64,000 bases of DNA, from the NCBI RefSeq assembly GCF_018847975.1, contig NZ_CP072597.1, positions 2,829,001 to 2,893,000 on the forward strand. The letters run 5' to 3'. Every line of letters starts with the position of its first letter. Positions within the stretch are counted from its first letter, which is position 1. Of this stretch, positions 17,292 through 26,230 are shown in pieces. The stretch is from Lysobacter sp. K5869. GTDB taxonomy: Bacteria > Pseudomonadota > Gammaproteobacteria > Xanthomonadales > Xanthomonadaceae. Both the position numbers and the translations under genes were made by a program. The notes under the pieces were generated by a model. The model was not told the DNA's origin, made no database searches, and worked only from the letters and a program-made list of their open reading frames with translations.

Positions 17292-17663
17292 ATGTCCGAT
17301 CTCGTCTCCGCGCTCAGCGTCGCCGCGATCGCCCTGTTGCCGGTGGGCGCGACGATGTATGTCGGCTATCGCTACGGGTATCGCCAGCGGATCGGGATCG
17401 CTGGCCTCGTCTGGCGGGCGTTGTTGCTGAGCGTCGCTCTCAGTTGGTCGCTGGTGGGCGGGTCCTCGCACGACGCAGGGTGGGGGTTGATTCTTCCCAA
17501 CGTCCTGATCGCCGCGTTCTTCGGCGTCGCGAGCGCGCAAGGTTACGAGGTGCTGCCGCCGCTCTGGCTCGCGCCGCTGGCGCATCTTTTCGCGTACGCG
17601 CTTTCGGTGAGATACGGTTACAACAGCGCGGAGCGGGAGTACACGAAGCTGCCGCCGGCATGA
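17292..17663 (+). CDS. small membrane protein of unknown function
   Basis: 123 aa. Three to four hydrophobic segments (ALSVAAIALLPVGATMYVGY, LVWRALLLSVALSWSLV, LILPNVLIAAFFGVAS, PLAHLFAYALSV) suggest an inner-membrane protein, with a charged tail ending in YNSAEREYTKLPPA. The ATG at 17292 follows TAGGTGGG, a fair ribosome-binding site. No family is recognised. It stands alone on the plus strand between the empty region and the TopAI locus. Confidence 0.65.
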   Translation: MSDLVSALSVAAIALLPVGATMYVGYRYGYRQRIGIAGLVWRALLLSVALSWSLVGGSSHDAGWGLILPNVLIAAFFGVASAQGYEVLPPLWLAPLAHLFAYALSVRYGYNSAEREYTKLPPA

Positions 17664-17817
17664 GGGCGCGCAGGGTTCGACGTGCGCTGGCGTGAGCCGC
17701 GCGGCCGCCGAAGTGCGGGCCGGCGCGACGCTCGCCGCTTCGACCCGGTGCCGACTGAACGATCTCTCGCGCTCGCCAGCTCGGACCGCGAGGACATGAA
17801 CGCGCCCGGCCGCGCGG

Positions 17818-17846
17818 TTGACACGCGCGCCGCCGCCCACTACGGT
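17818..17846 (+). promoter_or_regulatory. sigma-70 promoter of the topAI-like operon
   Basis: Consensus -35 TTGACA (17818-17823), 17-nt spacer, -10 TACGGT (17841-17846). The predicted start is near 17853. Confidence 0.7.
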
Positions 17847-17893
17847 GCGCTTCCCCGCACTCCCGCCGACCGGCGGTTTCGATAGAGGGAAGC

Positions 17894-17920
17894 ATGTCGG
17901 AGATTGTCGCCACCCGCTGA
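17894..17920 (+). CDS. putative leader peptide MSEIVATR
   Basis: An 8-codon ORF (ATG to TGA) preceded by GAGGGA three bases before the ATG. Its stop codon touches a perfect palindrome (17920-17938). It lies between a good promoter and the topAI-like gene. In E. coli, topAI is controlled by a leader ORF (toiL) through translation-dependent attenuation, so position and architecture match that arrangement. Expression is unproven, and a short ORF can occur by chance. Confidence 0.45.
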   Translation: MSEIVATR

Positions 17921-17938
17921 CCTTCGCTGAGCGAAGGT
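17920..17938 (+). promoter_or_regulatory. perfect 19-bp palindrome at the leader ORF stop
   Basis: ACCTTCGCT-G-AGCGAAGGT. As RNA it forms a 7-8 bp hairpin directly at the stop codon of the leader ORF; as DNA it could be an operator. There is no T-run after it, so it is not a simple intrinsic terminator. Confidence 0.6.
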
Positions 17939-18021
17939 AGGCAACGCGTCGAGTCAGTTCGCCGTCCGCGCAACGCGGATGCGCGTCGTCGCGTTCGTTT
18001 TGGCCACAACCGACTTGCCAA

Positions 18022-18282
18022 ATGAATCTTTCCAAATCCGAGCAGCGCGTCTTGCACGCGCTGGCTCAAGGCGGCTGCATCCAGCACCGCCGGGCCGCCG
18101 ACAGCGCGGCGATCTTCGCCGTGGACTGCTACAACCGCGACGGCTTGCGCCTGGTGGATTGCACCGTGGCGGTGTTCAAGAAACTCAAACGGCGCGGTCT
18201 GATCTGCTCGCTCGACGGGCAGCCTTACCGCATCAGCCATCTGGGCCGCGTCAGCGTGCGCCCGCAACACGACAATCGGTGA
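18022..18282 (+). CDS. topAI: YjhX family topoisomerase I inhibitor toxin (TopAI)
   Basis: 86 aa, matching the UPF0386/YjhX family over its full length. It starts [18 protein letters not shown] and contains [20 protein letters not shown] and the C-terminal GQPYRIS. In E. coli, YjhX (TopAI) binds topoisomerase I and blocks DNA relaxation, and YjhQ counters it. Here a GNAT-type gene follows 71 bp downstream on the same strand, as yjhQ follows yjhX. The upstream leader ORF and palindrome suggest attenuation control. The family is clear; the toxin activity of this copy is inferred. Confidence 0.93.
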   Translation: MNLSKSEQRVLHALAQGGCIQHRRAADSAAIFAVDCYNRDGLRLVDCTVAVFKKLKRRGLICSLDGQPYRISHLGRVSVRPQHDNR

Positions 18283-18353
18283 CGGCCATGCTGAGCTTGT
18301 TGATGTTCGGCTCCGCTCTGGTTCGCGCCGAGCCGTCCGCACTGGAGGACGAT

Positions 18354-18863
18354 ATGCATATTCAAGAAGAAACCAAGGAACAGCGCGCGCAGGTGCACGC
18401 GCTCAACCGCGCCGCGTTCGGGCGCGCTGACGAGGCCGATCTGGTCGAACGCTTGCGCGCCGACGGGTTGGTGCGGCTGTCGCTGGTGGCGGTGGAGGAC
18501 GACGACGTCGTCGGCCACATCCTGTTCACCGAATTGCCGACGCGGCTCGACGGCCGCGCGGTGAAGACGGTGGCGCTCGCGCCGATGGCGGTGGATCCGC
18601 GCCTGCAGCGCGGCGGCGTCGGTTCGGCGCTGGTGCGCGAGGGCTTGGCGCGGTTGGCGCGCGAGGGCTGCGAGGCGGTGGTCGTGCTCGGCCATCCCGC
18701 GTTCTACCCGCGCTTCGGCTTCAGCGCGCAACTCGCCGCCAAGCTCGCGTCGCCGTTCGCGGGCGAGGCGTTCATGGCGCTGGAACTGGTCGACGGAGCC
18801 TTGCGCGGCGAAGCCGGCAGCGTGCGTTATCCGCCGGCGTTCGGCATCGACGACGAGGCTTGA
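18354..18863 (+). CDS. GNAT N-acetyltransferase (YhbS/YjhQ-like), possible TopAI partner
   Basis: 169 aa GNAT fold. The acetyl-CoA motif is VDPRLQRGGVGSALVREGLA (R/Q-x-x-G-x-G/A type). VVLGHPAFYPRFGF is typical of the YhbS subgroup. The C-terminal end PFAGEAFMALELVDGAL is also characteristic. The start at 18354 has a good GGAGGAC ribosome-binding site; an earlier in-frame ATG at 18288 adds a non-family leader. In E. coli the acetyltransferase-like YjhQ is encoded next to YjhX/TopAI and acts as its antitoxin, so this gene is a candidate antitoxin. It could instead be an unrelated acetyltransferase. Confidence 0.9.
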   Translation: MHIQEETKEQRAQVHALNRAAFGRADEADLVERLRADGLVRLSLVAVEDDDVVGHILFTELPTRLDGRAVKTVALAPMAVDPRLQRGGVGSALVREGLARLAREGCEAVVVLGHPAFYPRFGFSAQLAAKLASPFAGEAFMALELVDGALRGEAGSVRYPPAFGIDDEA

Positions 18864-18874
18864 ACCAAGCCGCG

Positions 18875-18905
18875 TCGCGGGCCCGGCATCGCGCCGGGCC
18901 CGCGA
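18875..18905. terminator. hairpin between convergent genes
   Basis: A perfect 13-bp GC-rich stem (TCGCGGGCCCGGC pairs with GCCGGGCCCGCGA) with a 5-nt loop lies 12 bp after the GNAT stop and before the stop of the convergent gene. It lacks a T-run, so it may act bidirectionally or only protect 3' ends. Confidence 0.6.
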
Positions 18906-18930
18906 TGTTGCTGCGTGCCGCCGAAGGCGA

Positions 18931-19176
18931 TTACGGCAGACCGTCGCCGCAAACGACCTTGGTCAGGGTGAAGTAGCGGGTGTGCTCGCCCCAGTCGAAG
19001 GACTCGCCGCAATTGCCGTAGGAGCGTTCGCCGACGAGGTTGGTGCGCGCGGCGTCGGAGTAGTAGTGCTGGATGTAGCCTTCGCCCGGATTCGGATAGG
19101 GCAGCGCGCTGGCGCCCAGCGACAGCGCCATGCCGGCGGCGAAGGCGATCAGGGCGAGTTTGCTCTTGGACTGCAT
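18931..19176 (-). CDS. small secreted protein (DUF6289-like)
   Basis: 81 aa with a signal peptide (MQSKSKLALIAFAAGMALSL, cleavage near ASA-LP). The mature part is ~57 residues with HYYSDAARTNLVGERSYGNC and two cysteines (Cys in YGNCGESFDWG and VVCGDG) likely forming a disulfide. It resembles small secreted proteins with a YYSDA-type motif found in Xanthomonadaceae (DUF6289 from memory). It has an AAGGAG ribosome-binding site and convergent orientation to the GNAT gene. Function is unknown. Confidence 0.8.
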   Translation of the reverse strand: MQSKSKLALIAFAAGMALSLGASALPYPNPGEGYIQHYYSDAARTNLVGERSYGNCGESFDWGEHTRYFTLTKVVCGDGLP

Positions 19177-19433
19177 GTTCGACTCTCCTTGTGATGGAGC
19201 GCGATGGCGCGACGCAGCCGCCGGCTGCGGCGGTACGCCGCGTTCCTGCGCAGTTGGGAGGTCCGCCGAGGCTGGCGGACCGGGATTCCCGCGGCGCCGT
19301 GCCGATCCGTTTAAGGCGACGCCGTCGGCGATTCAACACCAAGCGCGCCGCGCGGCAACGTGCCTGCGGCGTGCGGTGGTTCGCAGTTTCGCGGTGCGCG
19401 CGTTCGCGCCCGCCGTTCAGGCGCGCGCGGCGC

Positions 19434-19703
19434 TCAGGCTTCGGGCACGTAGCCGGCCGGCTTGTCGGCGCCGCCGCCGAACAGGAACTTCTCCATCTCG
19501 GCTTCGAGGAAGGCGCGATGCTTCGGGTCCATCGGCGAGAGCCGGTTCTCGTTGATGAGCATGGTCTGGTGCGCCAGCCACGCCGCCCAGGCGGCCTTGC
19601 CGATGTGGGCGAAGATGCGCTTGCCCATCTCGCCCGGCCAGGGGATGAAGTCGAGGCCTTCGGTCTCGCGCTGTTCGTACTGGCAGAAAACGCTGCGGCT
19701 CAT
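19434..19703 (-). CDS. yggX: YggX family Fe(2+)-trafficking / oxidative-damage protection protein
   Basis: 89 aa, full length for the family. [19 protein letters not shown] carries the conserved Cys7, and [20 protein letters not shown] is the family core. YggX is a small cytosolic protein that protects iron-sulfur enzymes and DNA from oxidative damage, probably by handling labile iron. It is the last gene of the minus-strand ftsY-asmA-like-mutY-yggX run. The mutY-yggX adjacency is also seen in E. coli and supports the call. Confidence 0.97.
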   Translation of the reverse strand: MSRSVFCQYEQRETEGLDFIPWPGEMGKRIFAHIGKAAWAAWLAHQTMLINENRLSPMDPKHRAFLEAEMEKFLFGGGADKPAGYVPEA

Positions 19704-19742
19704 CGGGAATCCTGGTGCGTAACGGGGAGTGTGGAGCGCGCT

Positions 19743-20861
19743 TCAAACCGCGGCTTCGATCAGCTTGCGGATCGGCGCGGGAATGCCGAGCGCGGCCAGT
19801 TCGGCGCGCGCGACCCAGCGCAAGCCGTCATTGTCGCCGACCCGCGCGCGCAGCGCGACCGCGCGCCAGCGCCGCGGCTGCAGTTCCAGTTTGTAGTGGC
19901 TGAAGGCGTGCGCGACCGGCGCCAGCGCTTCGCCGTCGGCGTACTCGGCTTCGATGTGGGTCTCGAACCAGCGCTCGGCGGCTTCCTCGTCGTCGTGCTG
20001 CGGCAGCGTCCACAGCGCCGCCCACACGCCGGTCGGCGGCCGCCGCTGCAGCAGCACGCGGCCGCCGCGGTCGAGCAGCCACAGCACCTGCGCGTAACGC
20101 TGCGGCACCGCCTTGCCGGGCTTGGGCACCGGCAGTTCGGCGGTGCGGCCGTGGATGCGGGCGACGCAGTCGCTTTGCACCGGGCACAGGATGCAGGCGG
20201 GATCGGCGCGCGTGCACACCGTCGCGCCGAGGTCCATCTGCGCTTGGGTGTAGTCGGTCATGCGCGCGGGCGGCAGATGCGATTCGGCCAGCGCCCACAA
20301 CTGCCGCTCCACCGCTGGTAGGCCGGGGAAACCGTCGACGCCGTGGTAGCGCGAGAGCACGCGCTTGACGTTGCCGTCGAGGATCGCGTGGCGGTCGCCC
20401 CAGGCTTGCGAGAGGATCGCCGCGGCGGTGCTGCGGCCGATGCCGGGCAGCGCGGTCAGCGCGTCGATGTCGCGCGGCAACTCGCCGCCGTGGCGCTCCA
20501 CGCACAGCTTCGCCGCGGCGTGCAGGTTGCGGGCGCGGGCGTAGTAGCCCAGGCCCGACCACAGGCCGAGCACGTTGTCCTGCTCGGCCGCGGCCAGCGC
20601 GGGCAGATCGGGCAGGGTGGCGACGAAGCGTTCGAAGTAGGGCGCGGCGGTCTTGACCTGGGTCTGCTGCAGCATGATTTCCGACAGCCACACCCGGTAT
20701 GGCGTGCGCGGGTGCTGCCAAGGCAGGTCGTGGCGGCCGCTGACGTCGAACCACGCCAGCAGGCGCGCGGCGAAGGCGTCGGCGGCCGTCGCCGGCGTCG
20801 TCGGCGCGGCGGCGGGTTTGCGGCGGGCGGAGGTTTTGGCGCTTTGGCTACGGGCGTTCAT
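19743..20861 (-). CDS. mutY: A/G-specific adenine glycosylase MutY
   Basis: 372 aa base-excision repair enzyme that removes adenine mispaired with 8-oxoguanine. The N-terminal helix-hairpin-helix glycosylase domain shows WLSEIMLQQTQV (catalytic Glu), LPGIGRSTAAAILS (HhH) and the catalytic Asp in ILDGNVKRVLSRY. The [4Fe-4S] cluster ligands are in CTRADPACILCPVQSDC (C-x6-C-x2-C-x5-C). A C-terminal NUDIX-like domain for 8-oxoG recognition covers ~235-370. The Ala/Thr-rich first ~25 residues are not conserved. It starts 7 bp after the AsmA-like gene and so is probably co-transcribed. Confidence 0.97.
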   Translation of the reverse strand: MNARSQSAKTSARRKPAAAPTTPATAADAFAARLLAWFDVSGRHDLPWQHPRTPYRVWLSEIMLQQTQVKTAAPYFERFVATLPDLPALAAAEQDNVLGLWSGLGYYARARNLHAAAKLCVERHGGELPRDIDALTALPGIGRSTAAAILSQAWGDRHAILDGNVKRVLSRYHGVDGFPGLPAVERQLWALAESHLPPARMTDYTQAQMDLGATVCTRADPACILCPVQSDCVARIHGRTAELPVPKPGKAVPQRYAQVLWLLDRGGRVLLQRRPPTGVWAALWTLPQHDDEEAAERWFETHIEAEYADGEALAPVAHAFSHYKLELQPRRWRAVALRARVGDNDGLRWVARAELAALGIPAPIRKLIEAAV

Positions 20862-20868
20862 TGCGATG

Positions 20869-22158
20869 TCAGGAGCCCGGCGCGGCTGCGGCGGCGGGCG
20901 GGTCGTCTTCGATTTGCACTTCCACGCCTTCCAGCGCGGCGCCGGAGATTTCGATCTTCGGCGTACTCACCGCGCCGCTCAGCGGCGGCAGCGGCGAGCC
21001 GTCCTTGGCGTCGATCCAGGCGAGCATCTGCGGTAGGCGGAAGCGGCCGTCGAAGCTCGTACCGTCGCGTTGCGCGCGCAGCGCGACGGCGTCGGACAGA
21101 TCGGCTTTGCCGTCGTAATCGAGCTGGAAATCCAGCGGCGTCTTCGATTGCCCGAGCGGCGGCGGCAACGCCGGCCAGACTTGCGGCCAGGCATGGATGC
21201 GGCCTTGCCAGTGCAATCCCAAGGCCGCGCCGAAACCGAAGCGGCCGCCGGCGTCGAGGTTGGGCACGGCGCTGTCGGCGGCGGCGCGCAGCGCGGCGCC
21301 CATCGGCGCGAGGCTCAATTCGCCGTCGCGATAACGCAGCGGGCCGGCGACGCCGTAAGCGAACGGCAGATCGGTGTCGCCGCTGCGGTAACGCGCGTCG
21401 GCGCCCAAACGCAGCGCGTCCAGGCCGAGGCCGTCGGCGCCGGCGTGCAGGCGCGCGCCGGCGCGCACGCGCATCGGCAAGCGCCAGTCCCGGGCTTCGA
21501 CCGCGACCGCGCCGGACAGGCCGAGGCCGCGCGCCGCGGTGGGACGATGCAAGGTCGCGGCCAGATCGAACGGCACTGCGACGCCCGCGGTCAGCGCGCG
21601 TCCGCGCACGCGGCCGCGCAGCGGTTTGTCGGGATCGAGCTCGGCGAAATCCAGGCCGATGTTTTCCACCGACCAGCCTTCGCCGATGGCGCGTCCGTCG
21701 CTCACGCGCGCGCCGCGGCTCAGGCGCGGGATGCGCGTGGGGCCGGGCGAGGGCGGGCGCGTGGCGAGCCAGCGGTTGAGTTCGCCGATGTCGAGTTGCG
21801 GCGCGTCGAGTTCGATGCGTTCGATGTCGAGCACCGAGCCGGCGGCGCGGATCGTCGACCACGGTGCGGCCAGATAGACGCGGCCGGCGCGCAGCAGCGG
21901 TTTGTCGCTGCCGGGCACGCGCGCGACGAGGTCGCGCACTTCCAGCATCGGCGTGCCGCGCAGGCGGTATTCGCTGGCGCCGCTGGCGCTGATCTGAAGG
22001 CCGAGCGCGCGGCCGGTCTGGGCCAGCGCGATCCAGCTGATCTGGCTCGGCCGCGACACCCAGCGCAAGCCGATCAGCGCCGCCAGCAGCAGCGCCAGGA
22101 CGATCCAGAGCCGCTTGCGCGAGCGGCGGGCGGGCGCCGTCGTATCGGCGGCGGCCAT
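20869..22158 (-). CDS. AsmA-like envelope protein
   Basis: 429 aa. One N-terminal transmembrane helix (LWIVLALLLAALIGLRWV, ~17-34) anchors a large periplasmic beta-rich part. Motifs such as LEVRDLVARVPGSDKPLLRA and ERIELDAPQLDIGELNRW (x-ID-x-P-x-I/L-D) are typical of AsmA/TamB-like lipid-transport or outer-membrane biogenesis proteins. It is shorter than E. coli AsmA (617 aa). It lies 5 bp after ftsY and 7 bp before mutY, clearly inside that operon. The exact role is not known. Confidence 0.8.
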   Translation of the reverse strand: MAAADTTAPARRSRKRLWIVLALLLAALIGLRWVSRPSQISWIALAQTGRALGLQISASGASEYRLRGTPMLEVRDLVARVPGSDKPLLRAGRVYLAAPWSTIRAAGSVLDIERIELDAPQLDIGELNRWLATRPPSPGPTRIPRLSRGARVSDGRAIGEGWSVENIGLDFAELDPDKPLRGRVRGRALTAGVAVPFDLAATLHRPTAARGLGLSGAVAVEARDWRLPMRVRAGARLHAGADGLGLDALRLGADARYRSGDTDLPFAYGVAGPLRYRDGELSLAPMGAALRAAADSAVPNLDAGGRFGFGAALGLHWQGRIHAWPQVWPALPPPLGQSKTPLDFQLDYDGKADLSDAVALRAQRDGTSFDGRFRLPQMLAWIDAKDGSPLPPLSGAVSTPKIEISGAALEGVEVQIEDDPPAAAAAPGS

Positions 22159-22163
22159 CGGCC

Positions 22164-23579
22164 TCAGCCGCCGAGCGCTTCGGGCAGCAAGGCGTCGACG
22201 AAGGCTTCGGCGTCGAACACGCGCAGGTCTTCCGGGCGCTCGCCGATGCCGGCGAAGCGGATCGGAATGCCGAACTCGCGCGCCAGCGCGAACACCACGC
22301 CGCCCTTGGCGGTGCCGTCGAGCTTGGTCACCACCAAGCCGGTGACGCCGACCGCGGCGTGGAACTGGCGCAGCTGCGACAGCGCGTTCTGGCCGGTGGT
22401 GCCGTCGATGACCATCAGCACTTCGTGCGGCGCGGTCGGATCGACCTTGCCGAGCACGCGGCGGATCTTGCCGAGCTCGGCCATCAGGCCTTGCTGGGTG
22501 TGCAGGCGGCCGGCGGTGTCGGCGATCAGCACCTGGGTGCCGCGCGCCTTGGCCGCGGCCAGCGCGTCGTAGGCGACCGAGGCGGCGTCGGCGTTCTGGC
22601 CCTGCGCCACCACCGGCACGCCGTTGCGTTCGCCCCAGGCTTGCAACTGGGCGACCGCGGCGGCGCGGAAGGTGTCGCCGGCGGCCAGCATCAGCGGGCG
22701 GTTTTCGTCGCGGAAGCGCTTGGCGAGCTTGCCGATGGTGGTGGTCTTGCCGACGCCGTTGACGCCGACGGTGAGCACCACGAAAGGTTTGGCGGCGGTG
22801 TCGATCACCAGCGGCTTGGCCACCGGCTGCAACATGCCGATCAAGTCCGCGCGCAGCGCCGTCAGCAGCGCGTTCGCGTCGGCGAACTCGCGCGACTTCA
22901 TGCGCTTGCGCAGGTTCTCGACCAGCGCGGTGGTGGCGGTGACGCCGACGTCGGCGGTGATCAGCGCGGTTTCGATTTCGTCGAGCAGGTCGTCGTCCAG
23001 GCGCGGGTTGCGCGAGAACAGGCCGCCGAAGCTGCGGGCGAAGGCGCTGTTGCGCAGGCGTTCGCGCCAGCCGCTCTTGCCGGCGGGGGCGGCGGGCTTG
23101 TCGACGTATTCGATCGGGGTGGTTTCGATCGGGGCGGCTTCGACCAGCGCGGTTCCGACCGGCGCGATCGCGGGCGCGACGATTTCGGCCGGTGCGGCCG
23201 CGCTCGGTTGCGGCTGCGTGGGTTGGACGGGCGCGGCGGCGGCTTGCGCGGGCGCGGCCGGCGCGAGCGCGACGGCGGGAGCGGCTTCCACGCGCGCGGC
23301 TTCGGCGACGGGCGCGGCCGGCGAGGGCGCAGCGGCGGGTTCGGCGACGGACGCGACGGGAGCGGGCGCGACGGCCGGCGGCGCGGCTTCCGCGCGAGGC
23401 TCGGCGACGGCCGGCGTCGGCGCATCGGCCGGCGGCGCGGCTACGGGCGCTTCGGCGTTCGCCTCGGCACCGGCTTCGGACTGCGCGCCGGGAATGGCCG
23501 CGGCCAGTTCCTCAACGCTGTATTCGCGCTCGGACGGCTTGCCGGCGTCGGGCTTCTTGCGGCGGAAAAAACTGAGCAT
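22164..23579 (-). CDS. ftsY: signal recognition particle receptor FtsY
   Basis: 471 aa SRP receptor GTPase that docks ribosome-SRP complexes at the inner membrane. The start MLSFFRRKKPD (ATG 23579) matches the family. Residues ~25-170 are an Ala/Pro/Glu-rich linker. The NG domain covers ~180-471, with P-loop VGVNGVGKTTTIGKLAKRF, ADTAGR (G3) and TKLDGTAKGG (G4). An earlier ATG 36 bp upstream adds only a non-conserved leader. It leads the ftsY-asmA-like-mutY-yggX operon and is divergent from rsmD, 82 bp apart, as in many gammaproteobacteria. Confidence 0.97.
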   Translation of the reverse strand: MLSFFRRKKPDAGKPSEREYSVEELAAAIPGAQSEAGAEANAEAPVAAPPADAPTPAVAEPRAEAAPPAVAPAPVASVAEPAAAPSPAAPVAEAARVEAAPAVALAPAAPAQAAAAPVQPTQPQPSAAAPAEIVAPAIAPVGTALVEAAPIETTPIEYVDKPAAPAGKSGWRERLRNSAFARSFGGLFSRNPRLDDDLLDEIETALITADVGVTATTALVENLRKRMKSREFADANALLTALRADLIGMLQPVAKPLVIDTAAKPFVVLTVGVNGVGKTTTIGKLAKRFRDENRPLMLAAGDTFRAAAVAQLQAWGERNGVPVVAQGQNADAASVAYDALAAAKARGTQVLIADTAGRLHTQQGLMAELGKIRRVLGKVDPTAPHEVLMVIDGTTGQNALSQLRQFHAAVGVTGLVVTKLDGTAKGGVVFALAREFGIPIRFAGIGERPEDLRVFDAEAFVDALLPEALGG

Positions 23580-23661
23580 GAGACGGAAGATGGGGGCATG
23601 CGCGAGAATCCGCACATGCTAGCACCGCCCCCTCTCCGGCCCCGATGAACCCACGCTTCCC

Positions 23662-25025
<1,364 letters not shown>

Positions 25026-25071
25026 TCGCAACCTCCATTCCAAGTCACACCGATACCCAAGGGGCCTAACG

Positions 25072-25566
25072 ATGAAAACTTCCTCCCGTCTGATGCTGAT
25101 CGCCTGCCTGGCGCTGCCGTTCGTCGCCGCTTGCCAGAAAGAGGAGAAGAAGGAGGCCGTCGTCGAGGCCGCCCCGCTGTCGGCGCCGAAGACCGGCGAC
25201 GAAAACGCCTGGAACGCCTACCTGACCGACGTCATCAAGCGCAATCTCGACGGCGTCACCGGCAGCACCTACGTCTACACCCTGCCGGCGCCGGACGCGC
25301 CGACCTTCCAGGGCGACTACGAGCGCATGCTGGAAAAGGCCCAGGCCGACATGAGCCGCGGCGTGCTGGAAGGCAATCTGGTCGCGTTCGGCTCGCCGGA
25401 TTCGGCCAAGTCGGCCGATCTGGCCGTGGCCTCGTTCTCCAAGGTCGACCCGAACACCATGAAGGGCGTGAAGTTCATCTTCGTCGGCGCGTCCGCCGAC
25501 AGCGAGCGCGTCAAGGCCGCGGTGACTCCGGCCGGCGTGAACTACAACTTCATCGAAGCCAAGTAA
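25072..25566 (+). CDS. putative lipoprotein of unknown function
   Basis: 164 aa with lipoprotein signal MKTSSRLMLIACLALPFVAA and lipobox VAAC (Cys ~21), followed by a charged QKEEKKEAVVEA linker. The mature domain (WNAYLTDVIKRNLDGVTGST, FIFVGASADSERVKAAV) is mixed alpha/beta; no family is recognised. It starts 46 bp after coaD, so it may be co-transcribed with it. A perfect terminator (25617-25651) follows. The similar position in related genomes suggests a conserved envelope protein, but this cannot be checked here. Confidence 0.8.
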   Translation: MKTSSRLMLIACLALPFVAACQKEEKKEAVVEAAPLSAPKTGDENAWNAYLTDVIKRNLDGVTGSTYVYTLPAPDAPTFQGDYERMLEKAQADMSRGVLEGNLVAFGSPDSAKSADLAVASFSKVDPNTMKGVKFIFVGASADSERVKAAVTPAGVNYNFIEAK

Positions 25567-25616
25567 GCCCGCGTCGCGCCCGCGCGGCGCGGCTGCGGCC
25601 GAAGCGACGATGTGCC

Positions 25617-25651
25617 GATTCGGGCCGCTCATGAGCGGCCCGAATCTTTTT
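25617..25651 (+). terminator. rho-independent terminator
   Basis: A perfect 13-bp stem (GATTCGGGCCGCT with AGCGGCCCGAATC), loop CATG, then TTTTT. It lies 50 bp after the lipoprotein stop. Confidence 0.95.
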
Positions 25652-25702
25652 CGGGCGCCGGCGGCGCGTTCGCGGCCCGAATCTTCGCGCGTCGGCGGGC
25701 CG

Positions 25703-25780
25703 CTTACGCGCGATCCGGGTCTTGCGGGCGCCATCGGGCACCTTACGGGCGATCCGGGTCTTGCGGGCGCCGTCGGACAC
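25703..25780. repeat. 39-bp tandem duplication
   Basis: Two adjacent 39-bp copies (25703-25741, 25742-25780) differing at three positions, each beginning CTTACG and containing GATCCGGGTCTTGCGGGCGC. It is in intergenic DNA after the terminator. The length is a multiple of 3, but no plausible gene covers it. Confidence 0.9.
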
Positions 25781-25976
25781 CCGGCGCGGCCGGGACTTTC
25801 CACGCCGGGCCGGCGGCTTTCGCCCCAAGCCCAAACCCCGCCGAACCGCGGGATTGCCCACTACGGCACGCAGCATCCCGGCGCGGCGCTATGCCCCGGG
25901 CCGGCGTCGGCCTAAACTGCCCGCTGAGCCGGCCACCCCCTTCGCGCCTTATCGCGCCGGCGCCTCAGAACCGCCC

Positions 25977-26225
25977 ATGTCGCTGAAGATCAACGAACTC
26001 TGCGTCAACTGCGACGTCTGCGAGCCGGCCTGCCCGAATCAGGCCATCGCCCAGGGCGAGAGCATCTATGTCATCGATCCCGCGCGCTGCACCGAATGCG
26101 TCGGCCATTACGACGAGCCGCAGTGCGTGATGGTGTGTCCGGTCGAGTGCATCGACAAAGATCCCGAATTCGTCGAATCCGAAACGCAGTTGCTCGACAA
26201 GCTGCGCCGTCTACAACAGGAGTGA
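25977..26225 (+). CDS. YfhL-type 2[4Fe-4S] ferredoxin
   Basis: 82 aa. The first cluster motif is CVNCDVCEPACP (C-x2-C-x2-C-x3-CP) and the second CTECVGHYDEPQCVMVCP, with the longer loop typical of YfhL/Fdx2-like ferredoxins, then VECI. It is a cytosolic electron carrier; the partner is unknown. The ATG at 25977 begins MSLKINELCVNCD as in the family. It starts ~950 bp after coaD, near which this ferredoxin is often found. It ends 5 bp before the gamma-glutamyltransferase start, suggesting co-transcription. Confidence 0.95.
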   Translation: MSLKINELCVNCDVCEPACPNQAIAQGESIYVIDPARCTECVGHYDEPQCVMVCPVECIDKDPEFVESETQLLDKLRRLQQE

Positions 26226-26230
26226 ACCCG

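Larger units (their letters stand above)
17664..18021 (+). other. leader region of the topAI-like gene
   Basis: 358 bp before the YjhX/TopAI gene. It includes a near-consensus promoter (17818-17846), an 8-codon leader ORF (17894-17920) and a 19-bp palindrome overlapping its stop (17920-17938). About 170 nt of transcript would precede the topAI start. The topAI ATG itself has no obvious ribosome-binding site. Confidence 0.6.
25567..25976. other. intergenic region between lipoprotein and ferredoxin genes
   Basis: 410 bp. It contains the terminator at 25617-25651 and a 39-bp near-perfect tandem duplication at 25703-25780. No gene is seen. Confidence 0.6.
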
